From: Anaeramoeba flamelloides
Lineage: Eukaryota; Metamonada; Anaeramoebidae
Assembly: GCA_027625915.1 (NCBI GenBank)
Contig: JANTQA010000048.1
Location: forward strand, 1,798,001 to 1,862,000
Reading direction: 5' to 3'
Length of the DNA: 64,000 bases
Below the pieces are notes generated by a model. It was not told the origin of the DNA. It ran no database searches and saw only the letters and a list, made by a program, of their open reading frames with translations. The translations under genes were made by a program, and so were the position numbers. Of this stretch, positions 23,001-34,108 are shown piece by piece (the stretch's first letter is position 1; the number at the start of each line of letters is the position of its first letter).

Positions 23001-23857
23001 CCATTGTGAAAAAAATTTGGGTCATTAAAAAAAATTGGTTCAGTCAAAAATTTGTTTTCGTTTTTTAAATAGTAAATATTAGCAAAATGATTTTTGATCA
23101 AAGTAAAATTTTAGGAACAAATCTTACATTTAAGAAAAACCAAAGTCATCAATAATAATTTTCAAAGGCAAAATTATTTCGTTGCATTTTGTGCTTATAG
23201 AATTACTGTGGAACTCTAAAAAACAAAAATTTATTTTTAATTGTCAACTTTACTAAAAATAAGAGAAATATTTAATAGGAAATTTTAAAATCTATTAATT
23301 CAATAAGATATTTATCATTGTTAATGAACACAAATTTATCACAGTTAATCTTAAATAACCTTTTACATCAAATTGAATTATAAAATCTTCCAAAAAAGAT
23401 GTTTTTTCGAAAGAGGTTGTTTTCCACTAATTTTTACAATCAAAACTTCAAAATAACGAAATATCAAGATTTCAGAAACCATTTAAATTCTTAAAATCCC
23501 CTTAGACAAACCTTAATTTAAAACGGTTATTAATTTTTGGTCTTCCCAAACAATGATTAACTAGATCTTGGAATGTAATTTAATAAAAAAAATCAACATT
23601 TTTAGTAAAGTTTACGTTTAAAGATAAATTTTTGTTTTTTAGAGTTCCACAGTAATTCTATAAGCACAAAATGCAACGAAATAATTTTGCCTTTGAAAAT
23701 TATTATTGATGACTTTGGTTTTTCTTAAATGTAAGATTTGTTCCTAAAATTTTACTTTGATCAAAAATCATTTTGCTAATATTTACTATTTAAAAAACGA
23801 AAACAAATTTTTGACTGAACCAATTTTTTTTAATGAACCAAATTTTTTTCACAATGG
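23001..23857. mobile_element. Fold-back element with long inverted arms and TAA target duplication
   Basis: The left arm (23,001 to about 23,265) and right arm (about 23,600-23,857) are near-perfect reverse complements. Matching blocks run from CCATTGTGAAAAAAATTTGG at the ends through GCAAAATTATTTCGTTGCAT to AACTCTAAAAAACAAAAATT. The element is flanked by TAA on both sides (22,998-23,000 and 23,858-23,860). The loop of about 335 bp has no coding capacity. A 3-bp TAA duplication is typical of PIF/Harbinger-type elements and their MITEs. High arm identity suggests recent insertion or arm correction. Confidence 0.85.
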
Positions 23858-26800
23858 TAAACAAAAAAAAAAAGAAAAAATCGAAATAAAGAATAATTTT
23901 TTTAAGAAGGTCAATTTTCATACGAAAAAAATTTACAACACTCTCAAAAGATGATTTTAAAATCAGAAACAAGAGCTGAATAATGTGTTTTCTATCAAAA
24001 AATATTTTCCTCAGGTCGTAAGTCCAAATTAATTTGTCATATCGATTGCAAGCACCTTCCTTTTTTTTTGGTTAAGGTGTCTGCTATCCACAGATTATAA
24101 TATAATTTTGTGTCCAAAAATAGGTTTAATTTCATCTAACACATTAAACCAAGTGTACTTATTTAGAGAGGGTATGTTTTGATAGGGAAATGGTTGGGCG
24201 TTGATGGAGTTCTTAACTATTATTTGAAATTTGTAAGACCAAAAATTTCAACTCGATATTCATTTTTTGAAATTAATCCACATTCTTTCATTGAGATATT
24301 ATTTCATCTAATAGACCAAAGGTATTAATAAAAAAGAACCAAACAAATAAAGAGAGATCACATTTTTCAATTGTTTTCTCTGATTCCGTAAGTAAAGGAA
24401 TAATAAAAGGTTTTTGAAAAAGAGGAAACAGAAGCTAATACTCTACCCATTTATTATCCAAATGTCAATTGTGAAAAAGCCTAATAACTTCTCTCAATCA
24501 TAAGCTAATTGAGAACATGTGTTCTTATTGTTGTTCATAAAATTTGTTCCAAATTGGTAAGCTTGGGTGTAAAAAATCATAAGATATCTTACTTTTTTCT
24601 AAAAGTCTTGTAAAATATAAGATCAAAGAAACTGACAAAAAATGATTTACAAATATGTTGTTGGTGGATGGAAATTTACCTCTTAAAAAACAAATTGGTA
24701 AATATGAAGGACTAGTATTAAAAAGATCTCTAACAAAAATAGAGTCAATTTTGAAGACATAAATTCACATTTAGAAAAAAAATAAATTTGTGAAAAAATC
24801 AAGAAAATTAACGAAAAATTTGAACAAATTGCATTTCAAATTTAAATTTTATTAAAAAAAAATAACCAAAGTAGGAAAAATTGCTGCGTTATAATCCGAA
24901 ATATTTTTTAAAAATCGACATATTTTTAAAGAGATAATTTTTAACTTTAGAAAACACCCTAATTTTACATTATAATTGAAATTTTTATACAAACTTCAAT
25001 TCTATAATTCAAAATTTTAGAGATTAAAAGATCAATAAATTTAACACAAAAATATATTGTGAGCTTGGGTATACTATTGTAAAGTACATCTGATTTTGTA
25101 TTATAATAGGAGGAAAAATTAGGTTAAATTTGGGAATTTTATTTGTTTTTTAGGCAGATTAAAATTTTATTTCTACATATTTAATTTAAAAGACTTAAAG
25201 CAAGGTGTTGAAGAAGAAAAAAAAAATATTAATCAAAAAAAGCACTTTGCTTTATAAACATAATTTTACATAATCTTTAGATAAAAGATCCTTTTCATCT
25301 TAACTAATATAAAAAGACCGATTTTTGCATTATATGATTAGAATTCACTTTTGGTTATGAAATTGAAAATCTTTCTACTAAACCCAGGAAAAAAAAAATC
25401 AAAATGACAAATGATTTTTGAATTAATATCATCCCTATAGTAATTCTTGAAATATTATTTATAATTTTTACTGAATTTCAAAGTGTATCAAAGCACAATC
25501 CAATAGATATGCATATGGGGGAAAGGATATCCATTTTTCAGATGAAAATTTCTATATTTTTAAGTTTGGTGAACAAATTATTATTCAAGAATTAAAGAAA
25601 ATCTTTTATATCTTAAAGGATGAATACACCTTATCTGTTTTTTTTTTTTTACTAAATGTAATATAGAACTTTTAGCTACAACAACACGATTTAACAGTAT
25701 AAAAAAATCAACATTTCAACTTTAGATTATTCAAATATCCTGAACAAAAAGAATTGATTTTATTCCGAATTAAATTTTCAGTTAAAAAGTCCCTATCCTT
25801 TGGTTGGAATATATACAGTAAATAAAGAAAAATATGTAAAACATTTATATTTTTACGAAACCTCATTTTAATAATTTCTGATAATTTGTATTGAAAAAAT
25901 TCATATTTCAATTTTAATCTTTTTTTAAAAACAAAAGAAAAATAAACACAAATATTGAATCCTTGATGATTAGTGAAAAAATTGCTATATTTTTTTTAAT
26001 TCATAAATATTTATTAAATTTCTTGGAATTTAGAAGAAGAGTATATATTTACTTTATCAACTATTCAATTTAAAAACAACCAAATATGGATTTACTAAGA
26101 TATTTAATAATTTTTATTATTTTTTTGGGGTGTAATTAATATGAGAATTGATTTTATTTATTTGAATTATTTTTAAAAAATTGGAAATTATTGTAAAACC
26201 TATTGATACTTGTAAAATCTGGGTTATATCAAACCAATTTAAATAAATAAGATTGGACTATAAAATTTCTGATTTGAAACAATCAAATTAATAAACAATA
26301 AATAATGTGCGAAGTTGAATTTTACAGGTTTTTAAAAACATATTTTGTGGAAATTTTTAATTTAACAGTTTAATTGCCTTTTTGTATCAAGATTTTAGTC
26401 CGGATATAATAATAAATTGATTAGAACATCTGATTTGAATTAACTAACAATGTATTTACCAAGTTCAAAATAATAATTAATATTTTTTTTGAAAGTGAAT
26501 ATATATATTTTTTAGAGTTTTATTTTAAATCATTGAGTTTTTACAATTAAAAGTATTTTTTGATGTAGATTTCCTTTGCTGGTAATGATATGTTTTCTTC
26601 TTCTTAGAAAATATTTTTTTTTGAAATATTTTGAGGATTGGTAGGTTTTTCGAAATTTTCTATATCCGAGAAAAACAGATAAAACATTTAAAAAAAAAAT
26701 TCATTTTGATAAAGAGTTTATAAAACGAGTAAGGAATGATAACAATCAGGTTATTACCATCTTTTTACAATTCCAAAATATAGTGAATTTTTGTTTTGTA

Positions 26801-26939
26801 TTTGCTATTTAATTTATTAGAAGTTTTTTTTTTCTGTTTATAACCCTCATAAAAATTTTATTTATAAAGCTCTTAATAAAGCCAAATCAAGATAAATTCT
26901 AATTTACAACCTAGAAATCACAATTTTACTGTAATTGAC

Positions 26940-27140
26940 ACTTCAATCTCTTAATCTGGCATTCCTCAATTTATATTTCGAAAAAAAAAAAAAAAAATAA
27001 ATTGTTAAAAAGTCCCATTTTTAACCTAATTACAATAAATCCAAAGAAGAAGATCGATTATCTACGAAACAGAATAACAAGATACCACTTACCAAAGTGA
27101 GGACAATCTTTTTTCATTTTTCAGATATGGTCAACCTTAA
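26940..27140 (+). repeat. Diverged solo arm related to the 29.3-29.5 kb fold-back
   Basis: Blocks ATTTCGAAAAAAAAA, ATAAATTGT, CCCATTTTTAACC, AGATCGAT and AATCTTTTTTCATTTTTCAG follow the same order as 29,340-29,520. No matching inverted partner was found within a few hundred bases to the left, so this is a degraded or partial copy. Confidence 0.55.
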
Positions 27141-27635
27141 TTAATTCGATATCAGTCAAAAAATTTTAATTGTAATTAAATCAGAAATAGAAAAGAGGGT
27201 TAAAAATACAATGAAAGTAGACAGTTTGTTCCAAAAACCCTACCATTGTTTGAAGAACAAAATGCAAAATTTGGTTTTTAATTTCCTTTTCCTGGTTTAT
27301 TTACCTTTTATTGTTCAAAACTTTCAGCGTTTAATTGGATAAAATTAAAATTCTGATCTTGGTCGATTTCCAAATTCCTTTTACTTGTTTGTACTGAACT
27401 TTAAACAGTAAACAAAAAATCAAAAAGATAAAAATGACAAAGACATAGATATGAAATTCTAATCTTTTTAAATTCTGAATTTGAATACCTTTCTTTTAAA
27501 AAGATCTCCAAATTTGTATTGGTACCAAATACTAAACACGAATTGAAATGCCCATTGAAAGGTAATGAATTTTAGTTGGGTAAAAAGGAACAAAAATCGA
27601 AAAAAAAAAATTGAAAAGTTATCATTTTTTCACAC

Positions 27636-27981
27636 ATGTCAATTTTTAAACGTGTGTTTAAGATTTCACAATCCAAAAATGTCAAAACAAGTGTATTGTC
27701 CCAACAACTTGTTGACAAACTGTTTTCGCAAAACTTTCCACAAGAAAAAGTTGTTTTTCCTTCAAAAAAAACGTCTGGGTATAATATCAACACCTTTTAT
27801 GACACACAAAAAAATTTACTGGATCTGGTTTGTTCTTTCTTTTTCGCGATTTTCCCTTTTTTCAAAAATAATCTTGTATATTTTATTTTCTTTCTTCTTG
27901 GAACACGCTTTGTGTTGCACTAAGGAACTTTTTAAAAACAATTTTCTTCGTATTTTGAATGTAGGCTTGTGTAAAGTTTAA
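27636..27981 (+). CDS. Candidate two-exon gene, 82-aa protein, unknown
   Basis: Exon 1 is 27636-27827, from ATG (MSIFKRVFKISQSKN...) to NLLDL. Exon 2 is 27925-27981 (ELFKNNFLRILNVGLCKV, stop). The intron is 97 bp with a GTTTGT donor and a CACTAAG acceptor; phase is 0 on both sides. Exon 1 has little homopolymer and good residue balance (SQQLVDKLFSQNFPQEKVVF), while the intron is T-rich. GTTTGT is the same donor that homology proves in CK2-beta exon 3. The N-terminus is basic with hydrophobic spacing, compatible with a mitochondrial targeting peptide, but this is inference. No family is recognised. A later acceptor (AATGTAG at 27,963) is an alternative. Confidence 0.5.
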
Positions 27982-28079
27982 TTTTTAATTTGTGGAATAA
28001 ATTTCAACTTGTAGTCTTTCTTCTTTTTACGAACTATTTATTCCCTATGAAATAAATTTTAAATTTTGTGATTTCTTTT

Positions 28080-28295
28080 TTATTGAAGCAAGTATTTTTT
28101 TGAAAAGCATGCACACATTTGTTGTCTTAGCTTTTCTAAAGTTGTAATTCTTTTAGTGTCAACTTTTTGTGGAATAAAAAAGAAAATTAATTCACAGTTA
28201 AATTTAAATACCAACGACAACAAATTCTTTTGGTCTCCATACTTTCGATCACAAATAAAATAAGTAAGGACAAACGAAAACACACCTTCGATCAT
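28080..28295 (-). CDS. Candidate small gene convergent with the 27.6-kb gene
   Basis: ATG at 28295, stop at 28080. Unspliced, it reads 71 aa with one hydrophobic stretch near the N-terminus. An alternative with two introns (44 and 49 bp, GTGTGT...AAAG and GTATTT...AAAAAG) keeps phase and gives MIEVWRPKEFVVV followed by DTKRITTLEKLRQQM, which looks like a beta-beta-alpha ubiquitin-like opening. Introns that short are not otherwise seen here, so neither version is preferred. The 3' ends of this and the preceding gene face each other across about 100 bp. Confidence 0.35.
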   Translation of the reverse strand: MIEGVFSFVLTYFICDRKYGDQKNLLSLVFKFNCELIFFFIPQKVDTKRITTLEKLRQQMCACFSKKYLLQ

Positions 28296-28968
28296 TTTGG
28301 ATTTCTTGATTGATTTTCTGAAAAGGAAACTGAAGGATCGATTTTTTAATACTCATATCAGAAATGCCAAAGTCTTTAGAGTATTTAATTGAGTGACTTT
28401 AAACCAAATGCTTTTGACAATCAACCCCTTTGAGGAACTTCAAGAGTTTTAATCAATGAGATGGAAAAATACTGATTTCTTTTTCAAATTTATACTTTAG
28501 TAAGATCCAGATCGAAGGTTTAGCTTTGATTTCTTATGTTGAACCTTATATTTGTTAACTTTGAAAAATGCCAAGTCTAATGGAATTGTTAAACTTTATG
28601 CTTTGTAAAAAACTTTTGATCTTTATCGAAAGCATTTGCTCTTTCTAAATTTTGAATTACCTAGAAAAGGTTCGAAAACCAAAATCATATTATTTCCACG
28701 ATTCCCCCCCAGCTTGTATTCAAGTATTATTAAGCTAAAAGGCAATGGTATAAATATAAATTGCCATCCCGAAAAAATTGTCAAATCGATTTTGCTCTCA
28801 AATCTAAAACCTGGAAATTTCAAAAACATAGGAAATTCCATTTTTCTTGGTCAATTTGGAAATATTAGTGAAAATTGAATAATATATTACAATTTTACAA
28901 GATAAATATCGAAATTATCCGAGTAAAAATTAACCATTCGAATTGAGATCTTGATTCAATATACTTAA

Positions 28969-29518
28969 GGTTTACAATCCCTGAAATTTGAAAAAAGATT
29001 ATCTTATGTAGGGTGTAGTAAGTTGTCGATTTGATTCTTAGCTGATCGATCTTGTATTTGGTATGAGTTTTACTAGTGGTTCAAAATGGCAATTTTTGGC
29101 AATTTTTTTTTTTTTTTTCCGAAATCGGAAATGAAGAGTTTAAGATTAATATATTGGTAGGTGTTCAAGAATAATTTTTGAATTTTGGGTTGTAGAAAAG
29201 AATCTTCATTTACTTTTTTGTCAATTAACCAAAAGAAAAAATAAAATTTTAAAAAAGCTCCCAATATAACCAAACTTAATTAAAAATTTCAATCAACAAC
29301 CTACAAACCACATTTTTTTATAACTTAAGTTCGAGCCAATTAATCTTAAACTCTTCAATTCGGATTTCGGGAAAAAAAAAATAAATTGTCAAAAATTGCC
29401 ATTTTGAACCACTATTAAAATCATACCAAGTACAAGATCGATCAGATAAGAACCAAATTAACAATGGGTAACAAACGACACAAGATAATCTTTTTTCAAA
29501 TTTCAGGGATTGTAAACC
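28969..29518. mobile_element. Inner fold-back element A, TTAA-flanked
   Basis: 550 bp; ends GGTTTACAATCCCTGAAATT and its reverse complement. The arms of about 220 bp (28,969 to about 29,200 and about 29,295-29,518) match through AGATTATCTT, AGATCGATC, CCACT and TTTTGGCAATTTTT blocks. TTAA lies immediately on both sides. A diverged single arm of the same family lies at 26,940-27,140. Confidence 0.75.
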
Positions 29519-29522
29519 TTAA

Positions 29523-30208
29523 TCTATCAATTTTAACCCTTTGGGAAATGTAAAAATCAAAAAAATCCTAAATCTGAAAAATTAATAGAGAAAATCTAAA
29601 TTATTATAATTATTCGCTAGATAAATGACAAATTAAGTAGAAAACAGCTATTACGATAATTAAATGTTTTTACCTATATAAAATAAGAGTTTTTTTTTTT
29701 TTGCTTTGGATCCTTCCTTAAATAATTCTTTCAAAAATTCAGATTTAAATTGGATAACTTAAACTAAATTTCAAAAATATGGGCTGATTTTTCATCAGAA
29801 AAAAATTTGTTTAATTGTTTTTTTTTTTTTTTAAATAATAATGTATTTTACTAAAGTTTTTATAGATAATAACCAATATAGATTAATAATTAAAAATATA
29901 GTGTAATCATTTTATTTTTTGAAAGACAAATGAAAAAAGAAAAAAATAATAATAAAAAAGTTTTTTAATAATTTTGAAATTTGACTTTGAGGAAAATTTT
30001 TTAAAACAAGTTAATGCATATTTAAGTTAATCAAATATCTTTCTCAAATTTAAATACATTGAAATATTTTAAATAGATAAAAATGATTTCTGATTTTAAA
30101 ATTTTAATCTCAAAATTAGATTTTTGTTTTTAGTCATTTTCTCTATTAATTTTTCAGATTTAGGATTTTTTTGTTTTTTACATTTACCAAAGGGTTAAAA
30201 TTGATAGA
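29523..30208. mobile_element. Inner fold-back element B, TTAA-flanked
   Basis: 686 bp; ends TCTATCAATTTTAACCCTTT and its reverse complement. The arms are about 75 bp (29,523-29,597 and about 30,134-30,208), near identical through AAAAAAATCCTAAATCTGAAA and ATTAATAGAGAAAAT. The loop of about 535 bp is AT-rich and non-coding. TTAA is shared with element A on the left and repeated on the right. Confidence 0.75.
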
Positions 30209-30377
30209 TTAAGGATATTTAATCAATATCCCAATTCGAACAGTTAATTGTTACTCGGATAATTTCGATATCTCTCTTGTAAAATTGTAATATATTTTTC
30301 AATTTTTACTAATATTTCCAAATTGACCAAGAAAAATGGAATTTCCTATGTTTTTGAAATTTCCAGGTTTTAGATTT

Positions 30378-31943
30378 AACAGTTAATTGTAAAATCCAGT
30401 CTAAAAACCCATTCAAATATTTTCAAAATCAAAACTATTTCCAAATTGAATGGAATTGAAGTAGTGTTACCATTCAGGAAAAAAATTGTAAAATAGAAAA
30501 GAAGTGTCAAATGGATTTTAATTGTAAAAATGTAGAAAAAGTTCTCATTTTGTAATATTTTTTACTTATTTTTTTGTTTCGTTTTAAAACAAAAATCAAG
30601 TCCAAAAATTAGATTGGTTATTTGAATTAAAATAGAATTCACAATAATCTACATGAAACAAAAAATTAAAACTGTTCAAATTTTCCGAAAATTGAATTTT
30701 CAATTGTAAACATCCGTAAAATTGAATTTTTTTTGAATGTTTTATTAAACTGATTTTTCTATCCAATGTGAAATTGTCTTGATTAATTTTTAGAAATAGG
30801 TATTAATTTCGGTTTGAGCTATTTCAATTTCAGATATCTTTATTGATCAGTGAAAAATAAGGAAAAGATTATTTGGAAAATTTTCCTTTTTCACTACCTA
30901 ATATTTTACAATTAAAATAGGTTGAACCATTATTTTCCATTTGACAATTCTTTTTTGGAATGATTAAGTATAATCTAGGGCGAAAGAGATTTGAGAGGTC
31001 AAAAAAAAATGATTTACATTCAAATTTAAAATTTTCAAAATATTTATCTTCCTTCAACAGATCATCAATTAAATTGATCATATTGAATAATAGAACGGAT
31101 TCCAATAGCACCTGGACCGTGAATTTGGATAGTCCTTAATTAGTGAATATGTATTAAAGCCCCACCAAAGTATAAAAAACATAATTTTCGGCTTCTTTTT
31201 TTAAAATTTTTTTATTTAATTTCCTTTTCCATAAACACCATCAAACCAATGTCATTGTCAGATAATTTTAACAAAGCTATTCCCAAAAAAAGCAGGGCAA
31301 ATTTATTTTAAAATATCTTTATTAAACTTAATTCTAAATATTCATGTTGAATATCCAAAATTATTATTCATCATTAATCCATTCATAATAATAATCCAAT
31401 TTATATTTTAGTATTGTATTACAGAAATAACAAATATTAAAAATTCTGATCTCGATTTTATCTGATATTTTTTACAGGTGCACAAATTGATTGTTATTTT
31501 TTTTCTTTTTGATCAGAATTAAAAAAATTTTTTGTGAAAGATGTTTAATCTTGATAGAATTTCAAATAGAATTAAAAACATATAACTTCATTTTATTATT
31601 TAAAATTCCATATATATCCTTCGCATATTTTGAATTTTTTCAAGAGATAAATTGCTAACTTGTTTTCTAAAAAAAATACGATTTTTTTTTTTATCATTTT
31701 TTCAAAGATTTTAATGAACATATTATGAAATATATCCAATTGGTACTTATTTAATTAGTATTAGTACCCCCCTTTAATTTTATATTTTCATGTTCCATAA
31801 TAAATTAGTTCTAAACAAGGCCATGTATTTTTCATATTGAAAAAATAGGATGGAAATTAAAGTGCTAATTTAATATAATATTAAACTTTATAACAACATT
31901 AAATTTTATTATCAAACAAAAGGAATCAAGAACAATTTGGTTT
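30378..31943. other. Non-coding upstream region of BEACH gene 1
   Basis: A short block near 30,430-30,475 (CCAAATTGAATGGAATTGAAGTAGTG) resembles the sub-terminal part of the mariner-like elements at 18.35 and 46.15 kb. The minus-strand open frame 31,111-30,869 begins at GTG, has no ATG and is not called. Regulatory sequences of the BEACH gene should lie in the last few hundred bases, but no motif is claimed. Confidence 0.5.
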
Positions 31944-34077
31944 ATGGAATTTGCAAAGATCTTTATGAAGGTATTCGAAGATTGGAACCCATCAAATGTT
32001 TCAAAAAAGAAATCAATAAAATCACGTGTTTTAAAAAAAAAAAATAGAAAAACACAATCACTCCAAAATGCAATACTTGAAAATAATGCACAACCTACAA
32101 TTCTTTGCATCGAAACGCTCCGGACACTTGTGTACTTTAGGGACCTTTTAGTCAAAGGTAAATTGTTATCATGAATTTTATGTTTTCTCTTTTCTCTTTT
32201 ATTTTTCTCTTAGTATTATACACATAGAAAGTAAACACTGCATAAAGAAATTCTATACATATTTTTCATTTTTCGCCTTTAACAGCTCTCAAAATAATTA
32301 TAACTCTAAAAAAAAAAAAAAACAATAAGATTTCATTTTCAATTGAAATAAAATTTCATTACAACAAAAACAAAAAAAAAAAAATCCAACTTTTGTGATT
32401 CATGAATTCTTAATGGATAGCTTATATACACCTTTATCTCTATAATTATTTCAAACAATTCTTAAATTTAATAACAAAAATTAATATTTAACATTATTTT
32501 TTGCAAATCAAAAAAAAAAAAAAAAAAAAAAAAATACAATAAAATGGAAAATAGATAACCAAATGGACTTTGATTTAACCATCGAAACAAAATTTGATCT
32601 TCAATTAGAGAACACTTTTTTTGTGTTTGAAATGATAAAGTTACTGAGCAGATCAAAAGAGAATCAAAAAGTACTACTTGAATACGGCTTGATGGAAATA
32701 ATTTCAAGTATTGGGAAAATCGTCAATTTTTTATTTCACAAAACAGTCACAGAATTGTCAAAAGTCCCACAAAAGAAAGTATCTCAAAGCAAAAACAAAC
32801 AATTATTAGATAATTATTCCATTGAGGGCTACATCCAACCAACAAAAGAACAAGTACACGTCGTTTTTCTCTTTTCATTTTTTGTAGAAGAATTACTTAC
32901 AATCATTAATTTGTACCCCGAGCCATCACTTTGGGACATCAAAGAAACGCAAGTAAAGAATGGAAAGTGTATTCAAACTTTTATATGGTTGGAAAAATTT
33001 GAATTCACATTATTATTTATAGGTAATTTTTTTGAACACAATTTCTTTCTTTTTTCTTTTTTATTACCGAAATACTTTTATTCTTACAACAAGAGGGTTA
33101 GTTTTACTAATTTGAATTTAAATTTGAGTTTTTTTTTTGTTGTGCACAAGACAGATTCAATTTATTGGTAATAAGGAAAGTTTGAAATGCATTTAATTTG
33201 GTAAAAGTGTTAGAAATTTAATACTACCATTTTCCGATGAAAACATGAAAATTTTGTAAGTTTCAAATTTCAAAAATATTTTTAATAATTATTAGTTCGA
33301 AAAAAACACCCTGATCTTCTCAAAATCAAGTGGAAATTTATGTTTCAATCCCTTCAAAATATTTTTTCTCATTTATTAGATGAAAAAAGCTAAATATCTT
33401 CAAAAAATCATTAGAAACGAAAATTTTAAAGATTTAATTCGGCTTCCTTATTGAACTTTGAGATTAAATTTGAATTTAAGAGTAGAAGCGAAATAGTACC
33501 TTTTCATACTCATAAAATATATTTTTTAACAAAAAATAGTTAGATCTTTTTAAAATGAAAAAAAAAAGTTAATACCAATTTTCTTTTTGGAAAAATTTGA
33601 TTTAAGTTCAGAGATAAAAGTTTTTGATCTTTTAAGAAAAAAAATGAATTACTGAAAAAAAAAATTAAATTTAAAATCAAACCTTTCAGTACATACATAT
33701 CTTTTTCCCACAAGTATTGAATAAAAATATTTAACAAAAAGTTTTCAAATATTTTTTAAAAATGAATCATTGAATAAAAAAAAATTGACTTTTTTGTTAA
33801 TTCGTTGATTACAAAAGTGTTTAATATTAAAATAAAAATTTTAATAAAAAAATAAAAAAATATTTCATGATTTGAATAATTTTTCTTGATGTATTATTTA
33901 TGAAAAAAATATTAGTAACTACAAAGTTATTATTATTACATTCAAATTATATCTTTGAAACTAAAAAATTTAATAAATTCTGAGAAAAAAATTAAAATTT
34001 TAATTTCAAAATTCTTCTTGATAATTGAACAAAAAATACACAATAAATCCCTTTTGATTATTTTTTTCTCAGATATA

Positions 34078-34108
<31 letters not shown>

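Larger units (their letters stand above)
22147..27635. other. Non-coding stretch with fold-back element
   Basis: Apart from the fold-back element at 23,001-23,857 and a repeat arm at 26,940-27,140, no supported feature was found. Frames at 25,708-25,911 (minus) and 23,757-23,954 (plus) lack an ATG, or lie in the fold-back arm, and are not called. The stretch 24.0-24.6 kb is slightly richer in G and C, but its frames are broken on both strands. Confidence 0.55.
28800..30377. mobile_element. Composite nested fold-back: outer 165-bp arms around two TTAA-flanked elements
   Basis: The outer arms at 28,800-28,964 and 30,213-30,377 are reverse complements of equal length (blocks AAATCTAAAACCTGGAAATT, TTTTTCTTGGTCAATTTGG, CGAAATTATCCGAGTAA). 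Each inner edge abuts TTAA (28,965-28,968; 30,209-30,212). Between them lie two further palindromic elements, back to back and sharing a TTAA at 29,519-29,522. TTAA is the piggyBac target site, but no transposase is present and the family is not proven. Confidence 0.75.

Noticed and set aside
24060-24140. Minus-strand peptide WIADTLTK, reminiscent of the end of a copia-type polyprotein
   Set aside because: It is isolated and very short, with no other retroelement domain, long terminal repeats or matching frame nearby.
33024-33171. Continuation of BEACH exon 2 past 32,952
   Set aside because: The frame stays open to 33,171, but the later GTAATT donor has the wrong phase for the 36,102 acceptor, and the sequence becomes Phe-rich.
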